Source: FEN-1219 sp963817615 (lineage in GTDB: Bacteria > Pseudomonadota > Gammaproteobacteria > Steroidobacterales > Rariloculaceae). From it: a stretch of DNA of 64,000 nt. Numbering within the stretch: position 1 is the stretch's first letter; every line of letters starts with the position of its first letter. Below, in pieces: positions 24,391-33,092 of this stretch. The notes under the pieces were generated by a model that saw nothing but the letters and a program-made list of their open reading frames with translations, made no database searches and was not told the DNA's origin. The DNA lies in contig CAWFPH010000004.1 of assembly GCA_963817615.1 (NCBI GenBank), forward strand, positions 186,001 to 250,000. Reading direction: 5' to 3'. Made by a program: the position numbers and the translations under genes.

Positions 24391-25326
24391 GTGCGAGTGG
24401 CCGTATTCGGCACCGGCGGGGTCGGCGGCTATTTCGGCGCGCGGCTCGCCGCAGCCGGCGAGGACGTCACGTTCATCGCGCGCGGCGCACACCTCGCCGC
24501 GCTGCGCGAACACGGCCTGCGCGTCGACAGCGTCCATGGCGACCTGCTGATAAGCCCGGCGCACGCGACCGACGCGCCGGGGGACGTCGGCCCGGTCGAC
24601 GTCGTGCTGCTCGGAGTGAAGACTTGGCAGGTCGAGGACGTCACGCCGGCTCTCGCGCCGTTGCTCGATCGCGATACTTGCGTCGTGCCGCTGCAAAACG
24701 GCGTCGAGACGGCCGACGTGCTCGCGACGGCGCTCGGCGCGCAGCACGCCGTCGGCGGCGTCTGCGGCGGCTTCTGCTTCATCGAGGCGCCGGGCTTCAT
24801 TCGCCACATCGGCGGCGCGACGTTCATCCAATTCGGCGAGCTCGACGGCCGCGAATCGAAGCGGCTCGAGCGCCTGCGCGCCGCTTTCGAGCGCGCCAAC
24901 GTCGACGTCGCGATTCCCCCCGACATCCGCGTCGCGCTCTGGCTGAAGCTGATGCTCGTCGTGCCGTTCGGCAGCGTGGGCGCAGTCGCCCGCGCACCGG
25001 TCGGCGTGCTGATGAGCGTGCCCGAGACTCGCGCGCTCGTCGAGCGCGGCATCGCCGAGATCGACGCCGTCGCGCGCGCGCACGGCGTCGACCTGCCGCG
25101 CGACGCCCCCGCGCGCACGCTCGCGACGCTCGACTCGCTCACGCCGAGCGGCACGTCGTCGCTGCAGCGCGACGTTGCGGCCGGCAAGCGCTCGGAGCTC
25201 GACGCGTGGACCGGCGCGGTCGTGCGGCTCGGCGCCGCACGCGGCGTGCCGACGCCGGTCCACGCGTTCGTCTACGCCGCGCTCGCGCCGCTCGAGCAGC
25301 GGGCGCGCGGGGAGCGCTCGTTCTAG
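24391..25326 (+). CDS. 2-dehydropantoate 2-reductase family (ketopantoate-reductase-like)
   Basis: A 311-residue protein, the usual length for PanE-like enzymes. The GTG start at 24391 opens directly into the NADP-binding motif V-F-G-T-G-G-V-G-G-Y-F-G (5-16). Then come V-L-L-G-V-K (a typical Lys near residue 74), P-L-Q-N-G-V-E and the C-terminal dimer domain with L-W-L-K-L-M and TSSLQRDVAAGKRSELD. PanE reduces ketopantoate to pantoate for coenzyme A synthesis; members outside pan operons often act on other 2-keto acids. The stop codon overlaps the stop of the convergent EF-hand gene within the palindrome CTAG. Confidence 0.85.
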   Translation: MRVAVFGTGGVGGYFGARLAAAGEDVTFIARGAHLAALREHGLRVDSVHGDLLISPAHATDAPGDVGPVDVVLLGVKTWQVEDVTPALAPLLDRDTCVVPLQNGVETADVLATALGAQHAVGGVCGGFCFIEAPGFIRHIGGATFIQFGELDGRESKRLERLRAAFERANVDVAIPPDIRVALWLKLMLVVPFGSVGAVARAPVGVLMSVPETRALVERGIAEIDAVARAHGVDLPRDAPARTLATLDSLTPSGTSSLQRDVAAGKRSELDAWTGAVVRLGAARGVPTPVHAFVYAALAPLEQRARGERSF

Positions 25327-25724
25327 ATCTGCGGGGCGCCCGGTCCCGGACCGCCGCCGCCGGGTCCGCGCCCGCCGCGGCCGCCGAAGCGCGGCCGCGC
25401 ATCGAACTCCTCGCGCGAGATCGAGCCGTTGCCGTCCTTGTCCCAGCTCTTGAAGATCTCGTCGGGATCGCGGCGAGGTCGCGCGGCTTGGCCGCCGCCC
25501 TGCCCACCCCCATCGTTCTCGCCGCCGCCGAAACCGCCGCGCCGACCGCCGCCGCGGTTCGCGAAGCGGTCGAACATCGCTTGCACCTCGTCTTTCGACA
25601 GCACGCCGTCGTGGTTCGTGTCCAAGCTGTCGAACGACGGCGGTCCGGGACGCTGCTGCGCGAGCAGCATCCCGCTCGGCGCGCACAACACGACGCCGAG
25701 CGCCGCGACCCATGCCCTCTTCAT
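25323..25724 (-). CDS. Exported EF-hand calcium-binding protein
   Basis: A 133-residue protein starting at ATG 25724 with GGAG 7 bases upstream. A signal peptide (M-K-R-A-W-V-A-A-L-G ending L-L-A-Q) precedes two canonical EF-hand loops, D-T-N-H-D-G-V-L-S-K-D-E and D-K-D-G-N-G-S-I-S-R-E-E. They are separated by a Gly/Arg-rich linker and followed by a Gly/Pro-rich tail. Both loops keep the ligand positions 1, 3, 5 and 12, so calcium binding is likely. Such short periplasmic EF-hand proteins are common in high-G+C proteobacteria; partner unknown. Confidence 0.85.
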   Translation of the reverse strand: MKRAWVAALGVVLCAPSGMLLAQQRPGPPSFDSLDTNHDGVLSKDEVQAMFDRFANRGGGRRGGFGGGENDGGGQGGGQAARPRRDPDEIFKSWDKDGNGSISREEFDARPRFGGRGGRGPGGGGPGPGAPQI

Positions 25725-25860
25725 CGATGCACTCCTGTGGCTGCCGGCTCCTGCCGGTAACGGCGAGCAACGCGCAGCCGTGCGGGCCGGTTGACGCAGC
25801 GACGGCGCGGCGCTTCGGTCTGCAGAAAACTTCAGGCCGGGAGAGGGAGCGCCGAGCGGG

Positions 25861-27015
25861 CTAAAAGCCCTGCGGCCAGAGCCGCCGATACGGCGCGCTG
25901 GTACGCCAGCGCTCCCCGACGCTCGGATGGAACCCATCGCCCGCACGCGGCGCGCGCGCTTTCGGCTTGAGATCGAACGGCGGCTTCGTCCACGGCGTAT
26001 GGAAGTCCTGGCCGAAGCGCGTGAGGTCGAGCGGCCGGGGCGGCGGCGTGGCGAATCGTGCACCGACGCTCGCGACCTTGCGCGTGAGCCAGTCGAGCGC
26101 GATGTCGGACAGCCCCGACTCGTCCGCAGGGTAGCCGCCGCCGACGTCGGAATGCGCGCCGATGAACCACATCTCCTCGACGCGCGGGTCACGTTCCCAG
26201 CGCGTGACCGGAAAGTCGCGGCGGCGCTCGTCCAGCGCCATCGCATGGAAACCGCGCTCGACCACACGCGGCAGCTTGCGATCGACGAAGCTGAAGAAGT
26301 CCTTGCGCGAGCCCGACACGTAGCTCGGAATGCCCATCGAGCCGACCGTGTCCCAGACGGCGACCGACTCGATCGGCACGTTCGGCACGAGATCGCCCTT
26401 GCGCAACGCGACGCGCGCGACGGTGTCGCCCGCGAAGTCCGCGAGCGCACCGAGCAGCGACGTGAGACGTTTGTCGCCGCGGAACACCACGCCCTTGCAG
26501 TGCAGCCAAGCCGCGAAGCCGCGCAGATACGCCTCGCGTTTGTCGCCCGGATCGTAGCGGCTCGGGTTCAGCAGGCCGACGCCCGAGATCATCCCAGCGA
26601 GGCCACGTGCCGTGTACGCGCCGCGGCTGAAGCCGATGATGTGAATCGAATCGCCCGCGGCGTAGTTTCGCGAGATGAACGTGTAGCCGCGCACGATGCG
26701 CGCGATCACGCCGACGCCGAACACGCCGCCGAGCACCTTCAAAACGGGATTGCGCGAGTCGCCGACGCCGTGGATGTACTTCGCGACCTGCACGAGCGCA
26801 CCGGTCGCGTCGCGCGCGAGCGTCTCGGTCTCGTTCTCGAGCGCGTGCGTCTCCGCAGTCGACCAACCTTCGAGGCCCGCGAACAGCTTGACGACGTTCG
26901 TCACCCCGTCGCGCAGCGCCGGGTCGGCCTGCACTGCGCCGTCGATATCGGCGGTGCTGCCCGCGTCGCCCGGGCCGTTCCAGGTGCCGTCCGCGCAAAA
27001 GACGATCTGCTTCAT
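25861..27015 (-). CDS. DUF2235 alpha/beta-hydrolase-like protein
   Basis: A 384-residue protein that opens with F-C-A-D-G-T-W-N (6-13), the start characteristic of DUF2235. The nucleophile elbow is GFSRGAYTAR (128-137, Ser130), followed by V-W-D-T-V-G-S-M-G (acid) and GAHSDVGGGY (catalytic His). DUF2235 includes type VI secretion phospholipase effectors of the Tle1 group, but most members are stand-alone. Here no VgrG, PAAR, immunity gene or adaptor lies nearby, and no signal peptide is visible, so a cytosolic hydrolase role is more likely. Confidence 0.85.
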   Translation of the reverse strand: MKQIVFCADGTWNGPGDAGSTADIDGAVQADPALRDGVTNVVKLFAGLEGWSTAETHALENETETLARDATGALVQVAKYIHGVGDSRNPVLKVLGGVFGVGVIARIVRGYTFISRNYAAGDSIHIIGFSRGAYTARGLAGMISGVGLLNPSRYDPGDKREAYLRGFAAWLHCKGVVFRGDKRLTSLLGALADFAGDTVARVALRKGDLVPNVPIESVAVWDTVGSMGIPSYVSGSRKDFFSFVDRKLPRVVERGFHAMALDERRRDFPVTRWERDPRVEEMWFIGAHSDVGGGYPADESGLSDIALDWLTRKVASVGARFATPPPRPLDLTRFGQDFHTPWTKPPFDLKPKARAPRAGDGFHPSVGERWRTSAPYRRLWPQGF

Positions 27016-27097
27016 GTCGGCGTTCCTCGCTCACGCCCGAGCCGCGTTTGGATGGCGGCGTCGTGCGCCGGCGCGCCGCGACTCCGAGGGTCGGCGA

Positions 27098-27676
27098 TCA
27101 GTTCAAGTCCGGCGACTGCAGCGCGGGCGCGTACCAGGCCTTGTTGCGGACGTGCGTGCGCGTCTTGATGCGCCAGCCTTTCGGCGTGCGCACGAACACG
27201 TCCTCGTAGCCGCCGTGGCGGTCGACGGTGCCGGGCCCGCGCATCTCGAGCTGCACGAGATACGTGTGGCCGACTGCGCCCTCCGGCGTCGCCGTGATCA
27301 CGGGATTCAGCATCAGGTGACTCCAACCCCACCACGGCAGCTTGGTCTTGCAGCCTTTCGACCCTCCGCCGATGAGCTCCGCGAGCGCCTCGCGACCCTT
27401 CGCGAGCACGCGGCCGCCGGCCGCGTAGCCCTGATCGGAGTTCTTGTCGATGAACTCCCCGTCGGGCGTGAACACGTCCGCATAGTCGTAACCGTTGTTG
27501 CCGCAAGTATCGATGCCGTGCGCGTACTTGTAGAGCAGCTGCTGAATCTCGATATAGTCACCCGCGGTGAGCCCGCCGCCCGCCGCTTGCGCCACACCGA
27601 TGCGGCCCTGACCCGCAACGAACGCGAGCGTCACCAGCGCCGCAACCCCGATCACCGCCAATACGTTCTTCACCAT
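27098..27676 (-). CDS. Exported SnoaL/NTF2-like protein
   Basis: A 192-residue protein with ATG at 27676 behind GAGGAGG. A signal peptide (M-V-K-N-V-L-A-V-I-G then a hydrophobic stretch ending V-A-Q-A) is followed by an NTF2-like fold: Y-I-E-I-Q-Q-L-L-Y-K-Y-A-H-G-I-D, Y-A-D-V-F-T-P-D-G-E-F, K-G-R-E-A-L-A-E-L and G-G-Y-E-D-V-F-V-R-T-P-K-G-W-R-I. This is the SnoaL_4 type used in polyketide cyclases, dehydratases and many unknowns. A cysteine pair (C-G-N-N and G-C-K) fits the periplasm. Substrate unknown. Confidence 0.82.
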   Translation of the reverse strand: MVKNVLAVIGVAALVTLAFVAGQGRIGVAQAAGGGLTAGDYIEIQQLLYKYAHGIDTCGNNGYDYADVFTPDGEFIDKNSDQGYAAGGRVLAKGREALAELIGGGSKGCKTKLPWWGWSHLMLNPVITATPEGAVGHTYLVQLEMRGPGTVDRHGGYEDVFVRTPKGWRIKTRTHVRNKAWYAPALQSPDLN

Positions 27677-27744
27677 GCTGATCCTCCTCCGATTAAAACC
27701 AGGCAGATACCGCCGAGCAAACGATCGGTCGAACGGCATCGCAG

Positions 27745-28419
27745 TCAGCGAAGCCAGCCGAGCACGGCCTCGACGCGCGCGTCGATCCAGCTCGAGACGC
27801 GTTCCCAAACCGGCACCGGCGCGCCGCACGCGCGGCTCACGTCGATTGCGAGCGGCTCGCCGCGCAGTGGAGCCGGCGGCAGCGGCATCGAACGCGTGAT
27901 GATGCCGGTGGTCGTGCGGAACACGTAGTAGACGTTCGAAGGATCGATGTCGGTATAGGTGGAGCTGCCGTAGGTCGCATCGATCAGAAAATTGAACCGG
28001 CCAAGCGAATCCGCGAGCGACACCACATCGAGCGCGGTATCGGGCCCGAGATCGTGCGCGACGTTCCTGCGCTCGTTCTGCGCTGCCGCAGTGCGGTAAC
28101 GGCCCTCGAGCCGATCGAGGCGGTACTGCGAGTCGAGGCCGAGCAACGTCGCCCAGTATTTCCACTTCAGAAATGCGGCGTCGATACGCCATTGCTCGCC
28201 GAAGATCCGAAACGTGCGCTCGTCGCAGCGATCGCCGGTGCGCAGGTGGGCAAGGTACTCGCCATCGCCGGTCGGCTCGAAGCGCAGCTCGGCGATCAGC
28301 GTCTCGGCCGTGAGGGCGTGGTACGTGTAGACGGAGGCCGACAGCAACGTCAGCACGAGCGCCAGCAGCAGCACCACGAGCGCGAGCGACACCGTGACGG
28401 CTCGACGCATGAGCCGCAT
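27745..28419 (-). CDS. Membrane-anchored hypothetical protein
   Basis: A 224-residue protein with one N-terminal membrane segment (residues 6-28, V-S-L-A-L-V-V-L-L-L-A-L-V-L-T-L-L) and a periplasmic domain that starts with A-E-L-R-F. Conserved-looking parts are D-R-C-D-E-R-T-F-R-I-F-G-E-Q-W-R-I-D, F-L-K-W-K-Y-W and ATYGSSTYTD. Two cysteines lie at opposite ends. I cannot name a function; proteins with this layout occur as single-copy unknowns in gammaproteobacteria. It lies downstream of nothing on its own strand and diverges from the cupin gene. Confidence 0.7.
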   Translation of the reverse strand: MRLMRRAVTVSLALVVLLLALVLTLLSASVYTYHALTAETLIAELRFEPTGDGEYLAHLRTGDRCDERTFRIFGEQWRIDAAFLKWKYWATLLGLDSQYRLDRLEGRYRTAAAQNERRNVAHDLGPDTALDVVSLADSLGRFNFLIDATYGSSTYTDIDPSNVYYVFRTTTGIITRSMPLPPAPLRGEPLAIDVSRACGAPVPVWERVSSWIDARVEAVLGWLR

Positions 28420-28543
28420 GTCAACGCCTAGAGGCCGCGCGCGGGATGCCCGCGCAGGAGAACTGAACGAACGGATCGAGTCGGCAGACTCTCATGCGTC
28501 GTGCGAGAATAGCACGCGCCGTAAAACCCGATGAGCTTCCGCG

Positions 28544-29047
28544 ATGCGCGACGCAGTGCAGCAAATCATCGAGCGCTTCGCGCTCGTTCCCCATCCCGAA
28601 AGCGGCTACTTCCGCGAGGTATTTCGCTCGAACATCGAGGTCGAGCGGCTCCGCGGCTCCGCAGCGCGTGCCACGCGCCGCTGCGGCGGCACCCTGATCT
28701 ACTTTCTGCTCGCCGGCCGCGATTTCTCGGCGCTGCATCGACTACGCGGTAGCGACGAGATCTGGCAGCTGTACGCGGGCGGCCCGCTCGAGCTGCATAC
28801 GCTCGACGATGCGGGCCACGTGTGCACGCGGCTCAGTGCCGACCTGGCAGCCGGTGAGCCCGCGGCCATCGTGCCGGCCGGCCGCTGGCAGGCAGCGCGG
28901 CTCGCGCCCGGCGCGGAGTTCGCGTTTTGCGGCTGCACGGTCGCGCCGGGTTTCGATTTCGCGGATTACGACATGCCCCCCGCCCGCGAGCTGATCGCGG
29001 AGCATCCGCGCCACGAACGGCTCATTCGCGAGCTCACGCGCGGCTGA
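28544..29047 (+). CDS. DUF985 cupin-domain protein
   Basis: A 167-residue protein of the usual DUF985 length. The order H-P-E-S-G-Y-F-R-E-V, then I-Y-F-L-L-A-G, S-A-L-H-R-L-R-G-S-D-E-I-W-Q-L-Y-A-G, and F-A-F-C-G-C-T-V-A-P-G-F-D-F-A-D-Y is diagnostic. The His in L-H-R and the Glu in D-E-I-W are the putative metal ligands of the cupin barrel. Function of the family is not established; related folds bind sugars or small acids. It is followed 5 bp later by the GST gene, probably one transcript. Confidence 0.88.
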   Translation: MRDAVQQIIERFALVPHPESGYFREVFRSNIEVERLRGSAARATRRCGGTLIYFLLAGRDFSALHRLRGSDEIWQLYAGGPLELHTLDDAGHVCTRLSADLAAGEPAAIVPAGRWQAARLAPGAEFAFCGCTVAPGFDFADYDMPPARELIAEHPRHERLIRELTRG

Positions 29048-29052
29048 AGGCG

Positions 29053-29676
29053 ATGCTCACGATCTACGGACGCAGCAACTCCGTGAATGTGCAAAAGGTG
29101 CTTTGGTGCCTTGCCGAGCTCGATGAGCCGTACGAGCGCATCGACGCGGGTCTCGCGTTCGGCAAAAACCGCGAACCGTGGTATCTCGCGCTGAATCCGA
29201 ACGGCCGCGTGCCGCTGCTCGTCGATGGCGCGTTCAGCCTCTGGGAATCGAATTCGATCGTCCGCTACCTCGCGGCCAAGCACGACTCGGGCGGCCTCTA
29301 TCCGACCGATCTTGAGACGAGGGCGCACGCCGAGCGCTGGATGGACTGGCAGCTCTCGACCCTCGTTCAACCGGTCTCGATCGTCTTCTGGAACTTGATC
29401 CGTACTCCCCCCTCGGGCCCGGATCGCGCCGCCGTCGCAAAGGGCACGGACGAGGCGAATCGGGCAGTCGAGATGCTCGACCGACATCTCGCGAACCGGC
29501 CGTTCGTCGCCGGCGACCGGCTCACGGTCGGAGATATCCCGGTCGGCGCGACCGTGCATCGCTGGCTCGCGCTGCCCGGCGTCGACCACCCGCCGCTGCC
29601 CGCGGTGAACGCTTGGCACCAGCGGCTCGCGGCTCGAACCGCCTTCCGCGAGCACGTGATGCTGCCGCTCAGCTGA
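29053..29676 (+). CDS. Glutathione S-transferase family protein
   Basis: A 207-residue protein starting at ATG 29053, just after the cupin stop. The thioredoxin-like N-terminal domain has Y-G-R-S-N-S-V-N-V-Q-K-V (Ser near residue 9 in the place of the catalytic Ser/Tyr), L-N-P-N-G-R-V-P-L-L and W-E-S-N-S-I-V-R-Y-L, the glutathione-binding segment. The all-helical C-terminal domain includes VAGDRLTVGDIPVG. The conserved plan matches the bacterial GST families. Likely cytosolic detoxification or isomerase role; substrate unknown. Confidence 0.88.
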   Translation: MLTIYGRSNSVNVQKVLWCLAELDEPYERIDAGLAFGKNREPWYLALNPNGRVPLLVDGAFSLWESNSIVRYLAAKHDSGGLYPTDLETRAHAERWMDWQLSTLVQPVSIVFWNLIRTPPSGPDRAAVAKGTDEANRAVEMLDRHLANRPFVAGDRLTVGDIPVGATVHRWLALPGVDHPPLPAVNAWHQRLAARTAFREHVMLPLS

Positions 29677-29887
29677 CGCCGCTTTTGACGTCGCCGAGAC
29701 ACTGCGGTAATTTCACGCGGTAAGCCGAGGGAAACCAATAAGAAGATTCGGGGCCGGCCGACGTCAGATCGAACCTTCAGCTGCGACTCGTGCGGTCGTG
29801 AACTGCGTCCGCGCTCGCCGCGTGCTCGATGGACATAATCCGGCCCTTTCAGCGTCGAGATTCAGTGGAGGGTGGGGAAACTATCTT

Positions 29888-32185
29888 ATGAGTAAAGCGC
29901 ACCGCGCCGTGGTCGCCGTGCTGGCGCTGTTCCTCGCTGCCTCCGCGCTTTCGCAAGACGAGCCGTTGTTCCCGCGCCCGCCAGCGCTCGAGGCCGCGGT
30001 CAAGTTCTGGACGCGCGTCTACACGGAGATCAGCACGCACGAGGGCTTCATTCACGACTCGCTGCGGCTCGACATCGTCTATCAGACGGTCCGCATCCCG
30101 GACAGCTCGAATCCGCGCGAGCGGCGCCGCCGGATCGAGCGCGCGCTCGACGCCACTCACGACGTGCTGCTCAAGCTGGCGGCCGGCGCCCAGTCGAGCG
30201 ATGACGAGCGCCGCGTGCTCGCGCTGTTTCCTCCGGATACCCCGAAGACCGAGTTCCGCGCAGCTGCGGAACGCCTGCGCTTCCAGCTCGGCCAAGCCGA
30301 CCGCTTCAAGGCCGGCCTGATCCGCTCGGGCGCCTACAAGGCGTATATCTACCAGATACTCGACAAGGAAGGCCTGCCGCACGAGCTCGCGGCGTTGCCG
30401 CACGTCGAGTCGTCGTTCGACCCCACGGCGTACTCCAAGGTCGGGGCGGCCGGCCTCTGGCAGTTCACGCGCTCGACCGGCATGCGTTACATGAAGATCG
30501 ATCACATCGTCGACGAGCGGCGCGACCCGTTCTTCGCGACCGCGGCCGCCGCCCGGCTGCTCGCCGACAACTACAGCGTGCTGCAAAGTTGGCCGCTTGC
30601 GCTCACCGCCTACAACCACGGGCTCGCCGGCATGCGCCGCGCCCAGCTGCAGCAGGGCACGAGCGACATCGGCACGATCGTGCGCAAGTATCAAAGCCGC
30701 TCGTTCGGCTTCGCCTCGCGAAACTTCTATGCAGCGTTTCTCGCCGCGGTGGACGTCGATGCGAATCCCGAGGCGTACTTCGGCAAACTGGACCTCGACG
30801 ACCCGAGCCCGACGACCGTCGTCGCCGTGCCCGATTACATGACCGCCAAGACGCTCGCGAACGCGCTGAACGTGCGCGTCGGCGCTTTGCGAGACTTGAA
30901 TCCGGCACTGATGGACGCCGTGTGGGAAGGCGACAAGCTCGTGCCGAAGGGTTTTGCGCTGCGCGTGCCGCGCCCCACGGCCGCGGTCGCCGAGGAGCTG
31001 CTTGCGAGCGTCGAGCCGAAGGAGCGCTACGCTGCGCAACGCCCCGACCTGCAGCATCGCGTTCGCCGCGGAGACACGCTGTCGCAAATTGCGGCCGAAT
31101 ACCACGTGAGCCTCGCGGCATTGATGCGGATGAACGGCCTCTCCGGCCGCGACATGATCAGGATCGGCCAGATGATCTCGCTGCCGGGCGAGGCGGGCGG
31201 TGCCCCCGTGGCGGCCGCGGTGCTCGTGCGCAACGACGAGCCGCCGACCGTCGCAGGGCCCATCGAGGCGGGGGCCGCGGCGACCTACACCGTGCGTCGC
31301 GGCGACAGCATCGAGCGGATCTCGACACGACTCGGTATCGATACGGACAAGCTGCTCGCCGCAAACGCGATTACGAACAAGAACCGCATTTACGCGGGCC
31401 AGACGCTGCAGCTGCCGGGCGCAGGCGAGACGGCCGAGCCGGCGGACACGCTGTTCGCCGCGGCCGACACGACGCCCGCGGCGGCTGCGGACGAGGCGCC
31501 GGTCGCGGCCGCGACGGCTGCGACCGCCTCCGCGCTCGACGACGACGGCCGCGGCACGGAGGCCGAGGAGCTCGAGGCTGCGAATGCGCCGGCGGTGCTC
31601 GCGAACGGCTCGCCGGCCGAGCCGGACACCGCCGATGCCGATGCGGACGCCGACGCGGACGGCGATACGGTCGCGAGCGCGCAGGACGCTCTTGCCGCGG
31701 ACCCGAGCGATTACTCGGTCTCGGCCGACGACCAGATCGAGGTGCAGCCGCTCGAGACGCTCGGCCACTACGCCGACTGGCTCGAGATTCCGACGCAGCG
31801 GCTGCGTAACCTGAATCACCTCAAGTTTCACGAGGCGGTCGTGATCGGCCAATCGCTCAAGCTCGATCTGTCGCACGTGGATGCGATGACTTTCGAAAAG
31901 CGCCGCGTCGCCTACCAGCAGCAGCGCCAGAGCGAGTTCTTCGCGGCTTACCAGATCGAGGACACGGAAACGCACACGATCAAGTCCGGCGAGTCTCTGT
32001 GGATCCTCGCGGCGCACCAGTATCGCGTGCCGCTTTGGCTGCTGCGCCAGTACAACCCGGATCTGAACCTCGACCGTGTCCAACCCGGCACCGTCGTGAA
32101 GTTCCCGCGGCTGCGCGCAATCGACGGCGACGACAACGCGCCGGCGGCGGCCACCGTGCAGACGGTCGCCGAAACCGCCAACTGA
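29888..32185 (+). CDS. mltD: LysM-containing membrane-bound lytic transglycosylase D
   Basis: A 765-residue protein. The ATG at 29888 opens a signal peptide (A-V-V-A-V-L-A-L-F-L-A-A-S-A-L-S). The SLT domain spans about 160-290 with catalytic Glu174 in H-V-E-S-S-F-D-P and GAAGLWQFTRSTG. At least two clear LysM repeats (390-433, HRVRRGDTLSQ; 467-510, YTVRRGDSIE) and two more divergent C-terminal ones (the last starting I-K-S-G-E-S-L-W-I-L-A) bind peptidoglycan. An Ala/Asp/Glu-rich linker with short D-A repeats separates them. No lipobox is seen, unlike the E. coli lipoprotein. It cleaves glycan strands to anhydromuropeptides. hemD follows in the same direction, 18 bp on. Confidence 0.93.
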   Translation: MSKAHRAVVAVLALFLAASALSQDEPLFPRPPALEAAVKFWTRVYTEISTHEGFIHDSLRLDIVYQTVRIPDSSNPRERRRRIERALDATHDVLLKLAAGAQSSDDERRVLALFPPDTPKTEFRAAAERLRFQLGQADRFKAGLIRSGAYKAYIYQILDKEGLPHELAALPHVESSFDPTAYSKVGAAGLWQFTRSTGMRYMKIDHIVDERRDPFFATAAAARLLADNYSVLQSWPLALTAYNHGLAGMRRAQLQQGTSDIGTIVRKYQSRSFGFASRNFYAAFLAAVDVDANPEAYFGKLDLDDPSPTTVVAVPDYMTAKTLANALNVRVGALRDLNPALMDAVWEGDKLVPKGFALRVPRPTAAVAEELLASVEPKERYAAQRPDLQHRVRRGDTLSQIAAEYHVSLAALMRMNGLSGRDMIRIGQMISLPGEAGGAPVAAAVLVRNDEPPTVAGPIEAGAAATYTVRRGDSIERISTRLGIDTDKLLAANAITNKNRIYAGQTLQLPGAGETAEPADTLFAAADTTPAAAADEAPVAAATAATASALDDDGRGTEAEELEAANAPAVLANGSPAEPDTADADADADADGDTVASAQDALAADPSDYSVSADDQIEVQPLETLGHYADWLEIPTQRLRNLNHLKFHEAVVIGQSLKLDLSHVDAMTFEKRRVAYQQQRQSEFFAAYQIEDTETHTIKSGESLWILAAHQYRVPLWLLRQYNPDLNLDRVQPGTVVKFPRLRAIDGDDNAPAAATVQTVAETAN

Positions 32186-32203
32186 GCGCGAAGGCGCGAA
32201 GCG

Positions 32204-33040
32204 ATGGCCGCGCCGACCGACCCCGTGAGCGACTCGTCGCTCGCCGGTCGACGCATCGCCGTTCCCGAGACACGCCAGCTCGACGTGCTCGCCAGCCTGC
32301 TCGAGCGGCGCGGCGCCGAAGTACTGCGCTGTCCGCTCGTCGGCATCGAGGATGCCCCGGATGCGGCCCCGGTGGTGGCCTGGATCGAGCGGCGCATCGT
32401 GCAGGCCGACGATCTCGTCGTGTTCTACACGGGCGAAGGAATCGAACGGCTGCTCGGCTTCGCGAAACGCGCGAGCCGCGAAGCCGAGCTCATCGCAGCG
32501 CTCGACCGCTCGCCGAAGCTCACGCGCGGCCCGAAACCTAAGCGTGCGCTGCGCCGGATCGGCCTCGAGCCGCAGCACGAAGCGGAGCAGCCGACCACGG
32601 CGGGCCTGATCGCGACACTCGCTCGCATCGATCTGCCGCAGCGGCGCGTCGCAGTGCAGCTCTACGACGCCGGCCAGGACCCTGCCCTGCTCGAGGCGCT
32701 GCGATCGCGCGGTGTCGAGCCCGACATCGTCGCACCCTACGTCTACGCCTCGGCGGCCGAGGACCAGCAGGTGGTGCAGCTGATCGACGCCCTGGCAGCG
32801 GGCCGTATCGACGCAATCGCGTTCACGAGCAGGGCGCAGGTGCAAAGGCTCGCGGGCGTCGCACGCGCGCGCGGGCTCGAGGGCGTGCTGCGCCACGGGC
32901 TCGAGCGCACGCGCGTGGCGGCCGTCGGCCCCGTCGTTGCGGACGAGCTCGCGCGCGCGGGCTTCAAGGTGGATGCGATGCCCGAGGAAAGCTGGTCGAT
33001 GAAGCCGCTCGTGACGAGCCTGAGCGAGCTGCTCGGCTGA
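32204..33040 (+). CDS. hemD: Uroporphyrinogen-III synthase
   Basis: A 278-residue enzyme of the HemD fold: two alpha/beta domains. Marks are G-R-R-I-A-V-P-E-T-R, V-F-Y-T-G-E-G-I, P-T-T-A-G-L-I, D-A-I-A-F-T-S-R-A-Q-V and A-A-V-G-P-V-V-A-D-E-L. A basic T-R-G-P-K-P-K-R-A-L loop lies between them. It closes hydroxymethylbilane into uroporphyrinogen III, the branch point to heme and siroheme. Its neighbour across a convergent gap of 52 bp is the siroheme enzyme operon cysI-DUF934, which suggests a shared need for siroheme. HemD sequences diverge strongly, so I rate this a little below the structural genes. Confidence 0.85.
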   Translation: MAAPTDPVSDSSLAGRRIAVPETRQLDVLASLLERRGAEVLRCPLVGIEDAPDAAPVVAWIERRIVQADDLVVFYTGEGIERLLGFAKRASREAELIAALDRSPKLTRGPKPKRALRRIGLEPQHEAEQPTTAGLIATLARIDLPQRRVAVQLYDAGQDPALLEALRSRGVEPDIVAPYVYASAAEDQQVVQLIDALAAGRIDAIAFTSRAQVQRLAGVARARGLEGVLRHGLERTRVAAVGPVVADELARAGFKVDAMPEESWSMKPLVTSLSELLG

Positions 33041-33092
33041 TTCGGCGAAGCGGCCGCAACGTGAGCCGCAGCCGCACCGAGGCGGCGCCGCG

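Noticed and set aside
29849..32896. 1015-codon frame antisense to mltD and hemD
   Set aside because: It runs opposite to genes with clear SLT, LysM and HemD motifs and has low-complexity, basic composition.
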